Source of the DNA: Bimuria novae-zelandiae CBS 107.79
Taxonomy: Eukaryota > Ascomycota > Dothideomycetes > Pleosporales > Didymosphaeriaceae
DNA length: 64,000 nt
NCBI GenBank assembly: GCA_010015655.1
Contig: ML976714.1
Coordinates: 231,666-295,665 of the forward strand
Reading direction: 5' to 3'
The position numbers and the translations under genes are program-made. Shown here piece by piece: positions 1 through 11,501 of this stretch; the first letter of the stretch is position 1, and each line of letters opens with the position of its first letter. A model generated the notes under the pieces. The model was not told the origin of the DNA, made no database searches, and worked only from the letters and a program-made list of their open reading frames with translations.

Positions 1-871
1 TCTTGTGAAGTCTGCGCTGGTATGAGGTGAAGTTGAAGACGACGAACAGGTAGTTGTCGCAGACAATGAGGAATTCTTCGGATCGAAGTCGAAGTCAACC
101 TGTGCATACCCGTGTCGACGCCGATCATTGAAAAAAGACTCTAACTCGGGACAACGCGCAATAATGCGGATGATATCGGGCGGATAGGATTCGTTTGGGC
201 ACCAAGCGCTGACATCAGTGAACCTCAAGTCCTTAACTTTCGAATTGAGGCTATTCCAAGTGTTAATGATTGGATGATTTTGGTCTTGAACGATATCTAT
301 CTTGCCGTGTTGAATGTAGATGCGCTCGAGATTCGGCAAAGAGAAGATGGGTGCAAGGAGAATGACCTTGCCAGGAAAGACACAATCTAGTTCTTTCAAC
401 GCACTGAAATCGTGGGTTGGGAGTGGCAAGATGAAAACTGGCCCATTGATATGGTTGCACGAACACCGGCAGCAGGCGTCAATCAGAGTGCACCAGCGCC
501 GCCAGCCGGCATCTCGAGCACCGAGAATGTGCAATTTCTCAAATTTCGGCATTATCGTCAAAATATCGTGTAGCATGTCATGACATTGGTTGCCCCGGCA
601 AGCAGTGGTCTGGAACACTCTGACGTGATCGATCAGCGCCGGTGTGTTCGTCAGGGCAGTGAGAAGCTTGAGAAGGATGTCGCCATGAACCCGGGAATCT
701 GCACATTGGACCTCAATGTGTCGGTATAGATACGATTTTACAACCCGGTAATACTTCTTGGAGGCGAGAAGTAGGCTATAGAGGGTCCCTTGAAAGGCGC
801 AGGACGCAATGATTCCAAGTAACTCGTTCGGCAAATTATAAAACTTTCTGGGAACGAGCCGTGGTAGTCAT
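1..871 (-). CDS. F-box-like protein, 3' end beyond the window, start frame broken
   Basis: The minus strand is open for 289 codons from 867 to the window edge. It begins with an F-box-like segment (NLPNELLGII, then LLLASKKYYRVVKSYLYRHI) followed by leucine-rich text such as LPNLERIYI and CPELESF. The same pattern occurs in the neighbouring gene at 1894-3207, so the two are paralogues. F-box proteins are substrate adaptors of SCF ubiquitin ligases; the substrate here is unknown. The only plausible ATG (869-871, reading MTTTARSQK) is one base out of frame with the body, and a stop lies directly upstream in the body frame. That suggests a single-base insertion near 845-865 or an undetected upstream exon. 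The gene continues to the left of base 1. Confidence 0.55.
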
Positions 872-1893
872 TACCTCACTGACAGGTATACTCGAGCTGT
901 ATGATACTTCAGCATGTGGAGATGGCCATTTCAATCCAACTTATTTATATGTTCGGAAGTTGTTATTCTTGAATGCTCTCGTTGTTCCTTGTTGTATAAT
1001 TATTTCGTTTGGTTCGTCAAAACACAAACACTTTGCTTTTATTTCTATATTTTAGAATCCTTTTGGGTTTTAAAGGACTGCGAAAGAATCTCATTATTAA
1101 GAAGTTTGTGCAGATGCCCTCGTGATACTATGGTCCTCGTTCTAAATCTAAACACAAGGCACGCTTAGGAGAAAAGGCAAGTCGTAATAATGAAGATATA
1201 CTCAAGCTGGACAGAGAAGTAGCTACCTAGCTAAATCGGCAAATATTTTGTTTTCAGAATCGTAGAAATAGCAACTGGTGGCCACAGGTAGTTCTTAGAT
1301 TATCGTTGGGTTAGGATAACACAAAGAAGTGACACCTCTCAACTTCAATCACGCTCTGCGACTACTGTCAGCATCTTTATATGAACTTTAGACAGGTATA
1401 ATCTAATAATCGCTACCTGACTTCGTACAACTCCCAGATCTTCATGGTGCTATAGTAGAATATTTTAGTCACAAATCTATCATTCTTAAGTGCCGACGTT
1501 TCTTGCACCTATGAGTAAACACACACTAGAGAGAAATGCATCTGGACGAAGTTGTGTAGGCATTGTACGAGCACAAATCATCAATCCAGTAAGATGAATG
1601 AGCCGCTTTTGAATCAATGAAAAAGAGGTAGCTAAGTATAGAGGAGGGAAAACATTGGAGTAGATAAACCATTTCCATTGGGTGACTGACACCGTTCCGA
1701 TGGAGACGGAAAGTTGTTGACGCTGGTGTGAGATCCCGCACTTCAAGACCGAGAAGAACCACCTCGTGTGCAGTTTCATAGCAGGATCAAAACACGGAAG
1801 GTTCAAAAAGGAAATATTCGAAGAGAAGTTGGATTGAGATACCACCGCAGCTGGCAACTCCGCAAGACCCGCAGTCCGGTACTCCGTCGATTA
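872..1893. other. Intergenic, no supported gene
   Basis: Between the two F-box-like genes. A 123-codon minus-strand frame (1486-1857) overlaps another of similar length and has no recognisable motif. The first half is AT-rich. I see no RNA gene or repeat. Confidence 0.4.
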
Positions 1894-3207
1894 TCATAGA
1901 TAAACACGGTCTTGCTCCATGTCCACTCGAACCCCTACTTCAGCGTACTCCCGAATAATCGTTGCCATCCGTCGCCTCTGGGAATCTAACCAGCCAGCGT
2001 TCTGGTGTAGGGTAATGCACTCCAGCTTGGGCAAAGTCGTCACTAAAGTCTTTTTACAAATCCCCCCGAACGTATCTAGCAGCATCTCGAGACGACGCTC
2101 GCCGTATGAGCTGTGAGGATTAGGAAACGGCCCTTCAGTTGAGAAATACTGGTATTCCATATCGTGGTGCACATGCAGAACCCGCACAGTCGGTGGCAAC
2201 AGGACTCCGCCGTTCGATATCGCGGATATAATGAGGAATAGATCCAGTTCGAGCTCTTCGTACATTCCATTAAGTAACTGATTATGGATGGCGGGAAGGC
2301 TCCTATGGGTTGGGAGGCCATGGAGCGTGAGGGCACGGAGGGGCTGTCCATCTAAGCACTGAACTAGCTCCGATACAGAGAAATTCTTGTAAAACGAAGC
2401 ACGGTCGACGTTGGTCAGAGAAAATGATTCCAGGTTAGGGCAAGAGGCTATTATGCAGCGCAACTCCAGGCCGATGGTTTCGATACGATTAAGACCTTCA
2501 AGTCCTAAGCGCTTAAGCTCAGAAAACCTCAGATGCTTGATGTTTGATACCACGCCGGCCCCCACGTTCAAGAAGTGCGGTTGGATATGCGCATGCGTGC
2601 GGCCTTGTCTAGCGTGTAAGGACTCAAAGGACTCAAGGCGTGGAAGCTTGAAGTTGTGTACAATTACTCCAATAACGAATTTGTCAGCCTTGAAATTCAA
2701 CTCCTTAAGATTGCTAAAATCGTGCGCCCGCATCACGGCTGTAGATGTAGACTCAAAAGCATGACCTGGAGCATTATACCGGTCGCATCTACAGCTCCGA
2801 TAGACTTTCAATAGTCGTTCCAAGTTTAAGATATTGTCCATGCGGAGTATTTCGAGGTTTGGAAACCATATAATCAGATCGTGGAGGATACCGGTGGAGA
2901 GGTCGGGATCTCAAGCGATGTGCGAGGGGTCGATATAAGAGCCGGTGTTAGAGTCATAGATATGTCTCTTTGGGCGTTTGCAGGCCGTCACCTCGAAAAC
3001 TTTGACGTAGTCGATGAGTGTGGGCGTATTCGGAAAGGCATTGAACAGGCTGGCTACATCGGTCTCACATTTTATGGTAATGTGGCAGTATAAATACGGC
3101 TTGACAATGTAGTAGTACTTCTTTGATGAGCGAAGTAGGCTATTCAGTGCTGCTTGCGACCGAAAAGCCGCAACTCGGCAAACCATTTCTGTAGGACGAC
3201 GTTCCAT
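1894..3207 (-). pseudogene. F-box-like protein interrupted by one in-frame TGA
   Basis: A minus-strand frame from ATG 3207 to the stop at 1894 spans 438 codons in a single phase. It starts with a short F-box-like segment (RPTEMVCRVAAF, then SLLRSSKKYYYIVKPYLYCHI) that matches the gene at 1-871, and continues as a leucine-rich protein (LPKLECITLHQNAGW near the end). The frame is broken only by TGA at 2911-2913 (codon 99), after IDPSHIA; downstream it continues in the same frame as DPDLSTGILHDLIIWFPNLE, which is typical of the family. No GT...AG pair obviously removes the stop. It is either a recently disabled gene, a sequencing error, or two shorter products. The downstream ATG at 2841 would give a 315-residue protein lacking the F-box. 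Confidence 0.6.
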
Positions 3208-4289
3208 CGTGGAACGGGAAGTGCAGCTCTAGATTTGCCGCGCAACGAATCGAGTGAACACTCGGTCTCGTAGGCCGTCATAGATGCTGTGAGGAAGACT
3301 GAGCGCAAAAAGAACCTGTGAAGTTTATAAAGCTGTTATTGATTGTTGATGGTTTTTCATGGCTTGTTTCCATATCAACCCAACGCAAGAGCTACGTTGT
3401 ATGAGCTTAAAGATTGCACGTAAAAGTGAGCAAAGTCATGGCTATTGCCGACAGTACTTGAGGGCTGTTTTTAACTTTCAGCTTCGTGTTCTTCGTGCTT
3501 GCACGCACTTTGGTGGCGAGCCGGCGGTAGCGGCCTCGAGCCTGAATCTGAGTGAAGATCAACAAGTTGCACCACGGTACGATGACATCAAAAAGCAAAA
3601 AGATTTTGCCAATGTGGCTTCTGTTCGTAGAATTCAAGACGTATTTCTTCCAATTCGAGAGGAGTTGAGTCCTAATCGCAGTCCTTCCTTCCTTGGATGA
3701 TCGACAGAGATTCAAATATGCGTGCAACTCCGGTAGTTGGCTGTAACCTTGTTAGGGTCACTCTAATTGATAGAATTGGTATACGAGCCCCAGCTGATCA
3801 CGTGGAACCTGAAGCCAAGTAGCTGAGCCTTCGCCAATGCGCTACCCCACACTCCGGAAGATGCACCGTGTAGACAGCGCTCTCGTAGCCAAGGACCCAA
3901 GATTATACCACACGGCTGAGATGACGACGCGCAGTAATAGACTTGGTACAGGAAACGCTTGTGTACATGTCCGGCGCATCCGAAGCCGGACTGCCTTTGC
4001 GTGAGCCGGTTTGCCTGCGCGATCTTGTCTCTCGGCGGCATATCTTCAACTCGACCAAGCACGACTTACGCACGCCATGGAAGTTATGTTTGGATGGCTC
4101 TGGTTTCCTCTCTTGGCTGTGTGCACGTATGGCGTTCTTAGAACAATGTCACGGGCGGACTTTGCTATGGCAGTGTAAGCTTAAAGCCGAGCACCTCTGC
4201 CTGTCCTTGTCTTGCTCGCGTATAGTCGAACAAAAGTTTTGTTGTTTGTTGTAGGATCTGTCCCCTGTTTTCGTGCAATTTAAGAGGCC
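3208..4289. other. Intergenic, no supported gene
   Basis: About 1.1 kb between the F-box-like gene and the GMC oxidoreductase. Overlapping frames on both strands (3359-3727, 3763-4254) show no family motif and no consistent splice structure. The last few hundred bases would contain the oxidoreductase promoter. Confidence 0.4.
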
Positions 4290-6386
4290 ATGCTCACAAA
4301 ACTTCAATTGACGGCTTGCGCTTTGACCTTGTTGCTCACCACGTCCCGAGCATGGCCGGCGTACCATTTCACCAAACGACAGTCTTCGGACACACCGCCA
4401 GCGCAATCCGAAGATCCTTCCTTTGAAGAAGAATATGACTTCATTATTGCCGGAGGTATGATGGTTTCACATTTCCAAAAGCGGAGCTGACGAAGCAGGC
4501 GGCACCGCTGGCCTAACTCTTGCCAACCGCTTGACCGAGTCAGGTCAATTCTCTGTACTTTGCCTGGAAGCAGGATTCAATACTGAAGTTGTGGAGGCAT
4601 ACGCAACTCCGGGCGGAAACCAATTTCTCAAAGGCAGTGCCGTCGACTGGGGGTTTTTGACCACACCACAAGAACATCTCGGGGACCGTACTTTGCAGTA
4701 CCTCCGCGGAAGAGCGCTTGGTGGTTCTAGTGTCACTAACGGTTTGTATTACGCTCGTGGATCTTCTCAAGTGTATAAGCGCTGGGTCGAGCTCGGTAAT
4801 CCTGGGTGGGGCTGGAAGGATGTATATCCGCTATTCACAAGTCTACAAAGACCAATCCGCCTAACACGCCTGAGCTTTCTGGTTTCAGCTAAACGTACAA
4901 GACCTACGACGAGTAAGTACATCCCTCAACCTGCGTGGTTCTCCCTCTTGGCTGACAAGCTATCAGTTCCGCGTACGGTGGCGGCCCTTTGGAGCTGGGT
5001 TTCCAGGGTTATGTCACGGACTCCACCAATGGTTTTGTTGTCGCTTGTTCCGAGGCAGCCGATATCCCCATCGTCGAAGATTTGAATCTCGGTGTTGGTC
5101 AAGGCGTCAAGCTTGGGACTGCGACCGTCAACTCGGTGCTCCGGAGGTCGTCTAGCTACGACAGTTTCTATCAGCAAGCACGAAACCTCACAAACCTTCG
5201 TGTCTTGTTCAACGCCCCGTGACGGGTGATGTCTTCAGCGACGCGAGGAACGGAAACATAAGCTCAAGCGGGAATGGTACTGCTTCAACACTGCCGAGAG
5301 CTATTGGAGTGAGTTACATACAACACTCCACAGGGTAAGCGAAGGTGTTGCTGGAGCAAATAAACGCTGCTGACAAAAACCAGGTTTGTAAGACAGGCCC
5401 GGGCACGCAAGGAGGTGATTGTCAGCATGGGAGCGTTCCACACGCCTCAGCTTTTGATGGTGTCAGGAATCGGCCCGGCATCAGAGCTACAGAAGGTCGG
5501 AGTTCAGCCAGTGCACATCAATGAAAACGTAGGGCAGCATTTGGACGACCATTCCGTCTTCAGCACCAAGGCTCACGCAAACCCCGATTCTTCGACTACC
5601 AGGATGTCATCCACCCCAGACAACCTCCAAGCCGCCCAAGCAGAGTTCTACAGCAACTTTTCAGGTCCGTACACTGCTCCATCGGGAATTACCAACGGCT
5701 TCAAAAAGCTCTCAGTCGAGGAACTCGAATCTATTGGAGCCGGAGCCGGAGCCGTGATTGAGGCCGGATTAGCAAACCAGTCACATATCGAGTTTCTTTT
5801 CGAGACGGTGTGGTATTCATGGATCCCGAATTCTTACTATACACCGCTACCAAATGAGTCGTACATTAGTGTGACCGCGAGTTCGATGGTGCAGCTGAGT
5901 CGCGGCAACATCACGCTGCGAACGAATTCCATGAGCGACGCATCACTGATCAACTCCAACTACTATGACGACGAGACAGATGGCATCATGGGCATACACT
6001 CCTTCCGCTATCTTCGTGACATACTCCGTCATCCATCTCTTGCTCAGTACACAATTGGCGATAATGCAGGCGAGGTTTCACCAGGACCGGAAGTTGCCGA
6101 CGGTGGTGAGGCTATTCTGCAATACATCAAAAATAATACTATACCCAATTGGTATGCTTCGGGAACGGCAAGAATGCGCCCAGAAGCCGATGGCGGTGTT
6201 GTAGATCCGCGATTGAAGGTTTACGGCGTGGGAAGGCTTCGGGCCATTGATTGTTCAATCATTCTCGTACTACCCGATGTCAATATTCTAGCAGCAGTAT
6301 ACATGATAGCGGAGAAAGACGCTGAGATGATCAAGGAGGACTGGGGGGATCTAGTTTACGAGCACAAGAAGAAACGTAGCGTGTGA
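4290..6386 (+). pseudogene. GMC (glucose-methanol-choline) oxidoreductase, secreted type, disabled
   Basis: An FAD-dependent alcohol/sugar oxidoreductase of the GMC family. Exons are 4290-4455, 4499-4912, 4967-5334 and 5384-6386, with canonical introns of 43, 54 and 49 nt. The N-terminus is a signal peptide (MLTKLQLTACALTLLLTTSRA). Intron 1 splits the dinucleotide-binding motif DFIIAGGGTAGLTLANRL. GMC text follows: GRALGGSSVTNGLYYARGS, GPLELGFQGYV, and GAFHTPQLLMVSGIGP (signature 2). Three lesions occur: a one-base loss near 4837 (frame changes after VYPLF to KSTKTNPPN), an in-frame TAA at 4890-4892 just before TYKTYDD, and a one-base loss in a C run near 5214-5217. The C-terminal catalytic His of the usual HxxGT motif reads Tyr (WYASGTARM). 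The family call is firm; the substrate is unknown. Confidence 0.8.
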
Positions 6387-6841
6387 GGAAATCCTGGAGA
6401 AAGTTTAGGCTCCGAGGGCTGCACCGGCTAGCCGGAGCGCAAATCATCGATTGAGGGTAGCTGAATGAAGCAAATCCTTACACGTTTTGCTGAGAGGGAG
6501 AGAAGTGGCGCGTGGACGAAGTATGAGTGCATCGAATGCATACACGTTTGTGTGAGTTGTCCGGAACCGCCAAGACGCTAGTGCTTCAATCATATCCGTA
6601 CATTGAGTAATTACGAATACGAGCCACATTAGCGTTCCAAATCCCCTCTACTAACGCCGCGCCACACTATTGTCTTCTAAGGTCAACCTGGATCAGTCAT
6701 AAATTCAATTACTCGCCATGATGGATTGGAAACATCATCTACTCCTCCCCTTGGTACGCTTTGCTAGAAGCTTTTCTTTTATCGTCTTCCACGACCTGAA
6801 TAGTTGCAAAGCTAGAATCCGCCAACCCACGCCAGCCAAAA
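6387..6841. other. Intergenic / upstream region of the GT28 gene
   Basis: No coding evidence. This stretch separates two genes on the same strand and should contain the terminator of the first and the promoter of the second. Confidence 0.4.
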
Positions 6842-9372
6842 ATGAACGCCGAATCGAGCCACGATGACCCTCCACCTGCGTACACTGAGATTGACGGTCG
6901 CATCAACATTGACCTAGACTCCAGGCTCTCCCGACAGCTTGCTAATCTGGTGCCTGAACCTCCCGCCTATAGCTCTCACTCGGAACCGAAGAAAGCTCTC
7001 ATTTCATCAAAATCATGGAAGATTCGCCTCGATATCATCATCCAGGTCGTAGGTTCCAGAGGCGACGTGCAGCCTTTCATCACGCTGGGCCAGGAACTGC
7101 AGTCATACGGCCATCGTGTTCGCATTGCTACACACGACTCGTTTGCTGCTTTTGTTGGGGAGTCCAATCTTGAATTCTTTCCCATCGGCGGCGATCCGCA
7201 TGACCTTATGACATATATGGTTAAGAACCCTGGATTGATTCCATCTATGAGCTCTCTCCGTGCTGGAGACATCCGGCGGAAGCGGGCGATGGTTGGAGAG
7301 ATGTTGAACGGCTGCTGGAAGAGCTGCATCGAATCCGCTCCGGGACATGGCAGACCCTTTGTTGCCGATGCTGTCATAGCAAATCCACCATCTTTTGCGC
7401 ATATTCACTGTGCACAAGCTCTTGGTGTTCCATTGCATCTAATGTTTACTATGCCTTGGAGCAGCACGAGACACTTTCCGCACCCACTCGCCAACCTGAG
7501 TAGAGCTCAACTTGATCCTGGTGCAATGAATTTTGTCTCCTACATGATTGTCGAGTGGATGACATGGCAAGGGTACCGTTTTCCCCTAACCTTGACGCAG
7601 TAACTGCTTGCTGATAGGGTACTAGCCTCGGGGATGTCATCAATGCTTTCAGAGCCAAACTGGATCTTGAGCGAATCCCTACTACTGTCGGACCAAATCT
7701 TGCTGAGATGCTAGAGATCCCTTTCACCTACTGTTGGTGGCCCTCTCTAGTTCCGAAGCCTACAGACTGACCTTCTCATATTGGTATGCCAATGTTCAGC
7801 TTCTGCCCCACCAGAGGTGCTAAGAGTATCAGATGTATGCGGGTTTTTCTTCCGAGAACCGCCCCGATACTCGCCTCCTACCGAAATCGAAAAGTTCCTC
7901 GAAGTGGGACCTGAGCCAATCTATATCGGCTTCGGTAGTATCGTGCTTGACGACCCTGCTGCAATGACTAAATTAATTTTAGAAGCTGTTCGTACAGCGG
8001 GCGTACGGGCAATTGTCTCTCGAGGACGGAGCAAGCTAGGTTCTGCTTTGGCATCTGATGACTTTGACGCTAACATCGTCTTATTCATCGAAGACTGTCC
8101 GCATGAATGGCTCTTTCAGCACGTGTCTGTCGTAGTGCATCATGGTGGCGCTGGTACAACGGCTTGCGGTTTACGTAATGCTTGCCCAACGATTATTGTG
8201 CCCTTTTTTGGAGAGTAAGCTTTTTTCGCACTCTGTTGCGATGTTGCAGTGCTGACAATCAACAGCTAGCCTTTTTTGGGGAGCATGGTAGCAGCTGCCG
8301 GCGCTGGTGCCTATCCTATACCTCACAAGTCCATGACTGCAGACAAGCTGGACACTGCGATCAAATTTTGTCTCCAACCTACGGTTGCGTCTGCAGTTGC
8401 GCAGATGTCTGCAACAAAGAGCACCGAGGACGGGGTGCAGGCGGCAGCTCGGTCTTTCCACGCCAATTTGCCTTCAAACACCTTCACCTGTGACATATTG
8501 TACGACCGACCAGCTGTATGGCTGTTCTCAAACAAACGGCCAAGTCTCAAGCTAAGTACATTAGCCGCACAGGCATTGATCAAAGGAGGGAAGCTCAAAG
8601 CAAAGGATCTGACTGTGTACGTTTCTGGGATCCTTTCCTTGCAGTAGATTTAGTGACTGATATTAACAGCTTTCAATCAAAACCAGTGCAGATATCCAAT
8701 CAACGATGGGATCCGTTAACGAGAATTGGATCTTGGGGCCTATCCAACGCCAGGAATATGGGAACTGCCGCTGTCGACATGGTCTCCTCACCATACACTG
8801 CGATAAAACAAGCAGCCCCCGGAGACTCCGCTACAAAGACAACCAATAAAGCTTTTGCGAATATCGGCAAGAATTTTGGTAAATTCAACGGGCGACTGTT
8901 CCAAGGCATGACCGTGGACCTTGCTCTTGCTGCGGCCGAAGGATTACGAGCAGTGCCGAAGCTCTACGGAGAAGAAGTCAAATCACACGGTGAGGTTACC
9001 GACGTTGCTAGTGGTTTCAGTGTGGCAGGAAAATCCTTCATGCATGGTATGGCCGATGGCGTGACTGGTCTTTACTCGCAACCGGTGCAAGGTGCAAAAG
9101 AGGAAGATGCTCTTGGCTTTGCAAAAGGAGCAGGGAAAGGGATCATCGGCCTTGCTACGAAGACGACTTCCGCTGCCATCGGGATGGTGGCTTACCCTGG
9201 ACAAGGCATCACGAAATCATTGATTGCACCATTTAAATCTACGACAAGGAAAGCTATCACGGCACAGAGGTTCTTGGAAGGTGAGTACAACCATTCAATG
9301 GAGGGTTTCAACCTCGAATCTATGTTGCGTACATTTGATGAGCTGGCTCTAGGCTATCAAAGAACTGCGTAA
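6842..9372 (+). pseudogene. Sterol 3-beta-glucosyltransferase-like GT28 protein with two in-frame stops
   Basis: Family 28 glycosyltransferase resembling UDP-glucose:sterol glucosyltransferases. Five exons (6842-7572, 7626-7783, 7833-8214, 8266-8616, 8670-9372), all with phase-consistent GT...AG introns of 49-53 nt, total 775 codons. The N-terminal domain starts at about residue 60 with IIIQVVGSRGDVQPFITLG; the nucleotide-sugar site is VHHGGAGTTACGLRNACPTI. The C-terminal third after SNQRWDPLT is Gly/Ala-rich and membrane-associating in look. Two stops interrupt it. TGA at 7768-7770 replaces the conserved Trp of the KPxDWPSHIDV segment. TAG at 8267-8269 replaces the Gln of GDQPFWG, a CAG-to-TAG change in CpA context; the next Trp also reads Leu. 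Both are in conserved motifs, so the gene is probably dead. It ends 4 bp from the stop of the convergent gene at 9377-9730. Confidence 0.8.
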
Positions 9373-9376
9373 GCGT

Positions 9377-9730
9377 CTACAGCGCCTTTTTGAGTTCAGA
9401 CAGAGGCGTGCTGGTGCTCTCGAAAGCGAAGAGATGCGCGTATTCGGCAATTTCTGGAGTGTTGACGATCTGCTCGACCACCGCGTCGGTCAATTGCGCT
9501 TTCTCCGCCTCGAATAGTTCTACACCTGCATCGGTGGAGTCCGCAGGTACTTCAGTTGCCGCAGGAGCAACTGCTGAAGCAATAGAGGCGGGAACAGAAG
9601 GCACAGGCTCCTGGGCCCTTACGAGCGCAGCGGCCAAATAAAGAACAAGTAGGGCCAGCATGCTTAAGGACTGTCTGCTGGGAGTTCTGCTTGAGGTGAG
9701 GAAAATTCTGTAGCTGGCAGTGGCCGCCAC
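9377..9730 (-). CDS. Small secreted protein, unknown function
   Basis: A 117-codon minus-strand frame. A hydrophobic segment MLALLVLYLAAALVRAQEP looks like a signal peptide with cleavage after Ala-Gln, so translation may start at either the first ATG (9730) or the internal ATG of that segment. The mature part is Ala/Pro/Val/Glu-rich, has no cysteines and ends LKKAL. It is convergent with the GT28 gene, with only 4 bp between the stop codons, so the 3' ends of the transcripts would overlap. I do not recognise a family. It could be a wall-associated or effector-like protein, but nothing in the sequence shows this. Confidence 0.5.
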   Translation of the reverse strand: MAATASYRIFLTSSRTPSRQSLSMLALLVLYLAAALVRAQEPVPSVPASIASAVAPAATEVPADSTDAGVELFEAEKAQLTDAVVEQIVNTPEIAEYAHLFAFESTSTPLSELKKAL

Positions 9731-10291
9731 ATTGTTACGGCTCCCATCCTATTTGAAGGAAAGATGCCAGCAGCAATCATTGCAGCGGCGTGGGTCAAAC
9801 ATTAATCGAGCCATCGTGACATGTTCGGCACTTGCGAGATCCCTGGGCCAGACGCTACCGAGGGGCGAGTCAAGAAAGATAGGGAGGGGCGAAGCCATGC
9901 TGCGAACCCAGATCCACGAGCAGATGGACACCGATACCGTGGGCTGGCTGTGCCTGGGCCGAACATGTGCGGCTCGGGCCTGGCGTTCCCATTTGTGGAC
10001 TGCACGTGTGGGACCCTGAGGGGCGGATAGTTCTGCAGTGTAACCGAAGTGAGCACTATAAATCCTCGTATGCGTGCACCCTGTTCGAAGTGATTCTGCA
10101 GCGTTTGTCCCTTCCGTGTCCCCTTTCCGTACCATACCCATTCGAAGAGTCTCCCCAATATCGAAGGGCACTGGAGTCTCTCGATTACCATGCAGCGACG
10201 TCTTCTTCATTCCGAGCAGTGTCGGTTTACCAACCTCTGAGGCAAATCTGAGATATCAGGGCGCCCCACACAACTAGTGGCATCTGCCAAC
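9731..10291. other. Intergenic, no supported gene
   Basis: Many overlapping frames of about 70-150 codons exist on both strands because the stretch is GC-rich, but none has a recognisable motif. It probably holds promoters for the genes at 9377-9730 and about 10292. A TATA-like CTATAAATCC lies at about 10056. Confidence 0.35.
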
Positions 10292-11017
10292 ATGCCACTC
10301 CACTTGCGCTTTCCTTCGATCGTGCTAGAGCAATCGTTTGATTTGTCTCGCTTGCGGGGCCACCTAGCCGACATGCTCGAAATGGAAAACCCAATGATTG
10401 CCTACCCTACGCGCGTTATGCGGAATTCAAGTCGAAAACCCACCCATGGACGGTCGAGAATCTCCCTGTGAGCCTTTTCGAAAACCATCTGCGCTTCGGT
10501 CTGATTCTTTACGTATCTGTTCCACGCTTCTCCTAGTTCATTGAAAGATCCACATGTAGGTGCGTAAGAAGCAGAATACCCAACGACCGCGATATACTCA
10601 TAGCATCAGATATATCGGCGGTAAAATGGACGCATGATTTACAAGAGGGAACCATCGTGTTAGATTGGATGCAGTTGCCTTGCTCACGGCGTTGGGTTCT
10701 CATTGAGTACAGCAAGAACTCTCACAAAAGCTGTTATGTGAATAACGTGGTAACCGGCGAACCGTTAATCTTTGGAATACTATAGGTATTTTGGGGGCCC
10801 AGGCAAGTCGATGCCCGCACGTGTTATCAGAGAAATGAGTCCTGAGGACCTCGGAAAGATGGAAAGTCCATCAAGTACCCAGGGTGCTGATACGAAGGTT
10901 TTTTTCCTTCCCGAAGGAGTTACAGACCAATTTGCCGCGCAAGAACGGGCGCGGGTCATAGATCTCTCCCGAGGCCCATATCGTCTACGTTCTTACTTAA
11001 CTGCCCTCGGAGGTTAG
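10292..11017 (+). pseudogene. Degraded gene of unknown family (multiple stops and frame changes)
   Basis: Three consecutive plus-strand segments in different frames read as one protein-like string. The first is MPLHLRFPSIVLEQSFDLSR to IAYPTRVMRNS. After a frame change near 10425-10431 comes KTHPWTVENLPVSLFENHLR, then LILYVSVPRFS, TAG at 10534-10536, and more text in the same frame (LQEGTIVLDWMQLP, RRWVLIEYSKN, NNVVTGEPLIFGI). TAG at 10783-10785 follows, and in a third frame FGGPGKSMPARVIREMSPED to RSYLTALGG*. The composition is that of a real protein, unlike the neighbouring random frames. An intron could explain one of the breaks, but I found no convincing set of splice sites that removes all of them. 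I do not recognise the family. Confidence 0.4.
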
Positions 11018-11501
11018 TCCTCCGCGGTTGTCTTCCCGCCGCTGGCTAGTCTAACACGGGAGCCAACACGAGAAAATCGAGACTAACAATGGGACAGGCG
11101 ACCCAGTAAAATCTGTTCCTCGTCATCTTTCCCGTCTTCCAATGGAGCTTCGACATCAATGGTATAGCTTTTACCTGAAATAGACTGGTCCTCGTCTACC
11201 ACATGTAATGCAAGATGCTTTAAGACTTCTAGACGCTCAAATGGTCCTTCGGGTCGCCCGGAGGATGGGCTTTTGGCTTCGCATAGGTTGGAAACCACGT
11301 TTAGCCATGCAATTCCAGCAGAAGGTGGCTTTTTATGATACATATCCTGTTCCTGCGTGGGAGTGCTTTAACGACTTTTGAGCATGCAGGTCGACTATGT
11401 GGCAAGCTAACAATGATAATGCAGACCCCTTAGATCCGCTGTATATATGCTCCACGCTCCCCTTCTGATCGTCACACGATACTCCGCCACTGAGTTGCAG
11501 C
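11018..11501. other. Intergenic, doubtful small minus-strand frame
   Basis: An 86-codon minus-strand frame (11083-11343) has no motif. The region before 11502 should contain the promoter of the membrane protein gene. Confidence 0.3.

Noticed and set aside
4835..4890. A fourth intron in the GMC gene (GTCTAC...TTTCAG) to remove the frame change
   Set aside because: The removed stretch encodes family-like text (KSTKTNPPNTPEL), and the junction would not restore the downstream frame.
9749..10210. 153-codon and 129-codon overlapping minus-strand frames
   Set aside because: Two overlapping frames plus plus-strand frames in the same GC-rich stretch, no motif, no splice logic.
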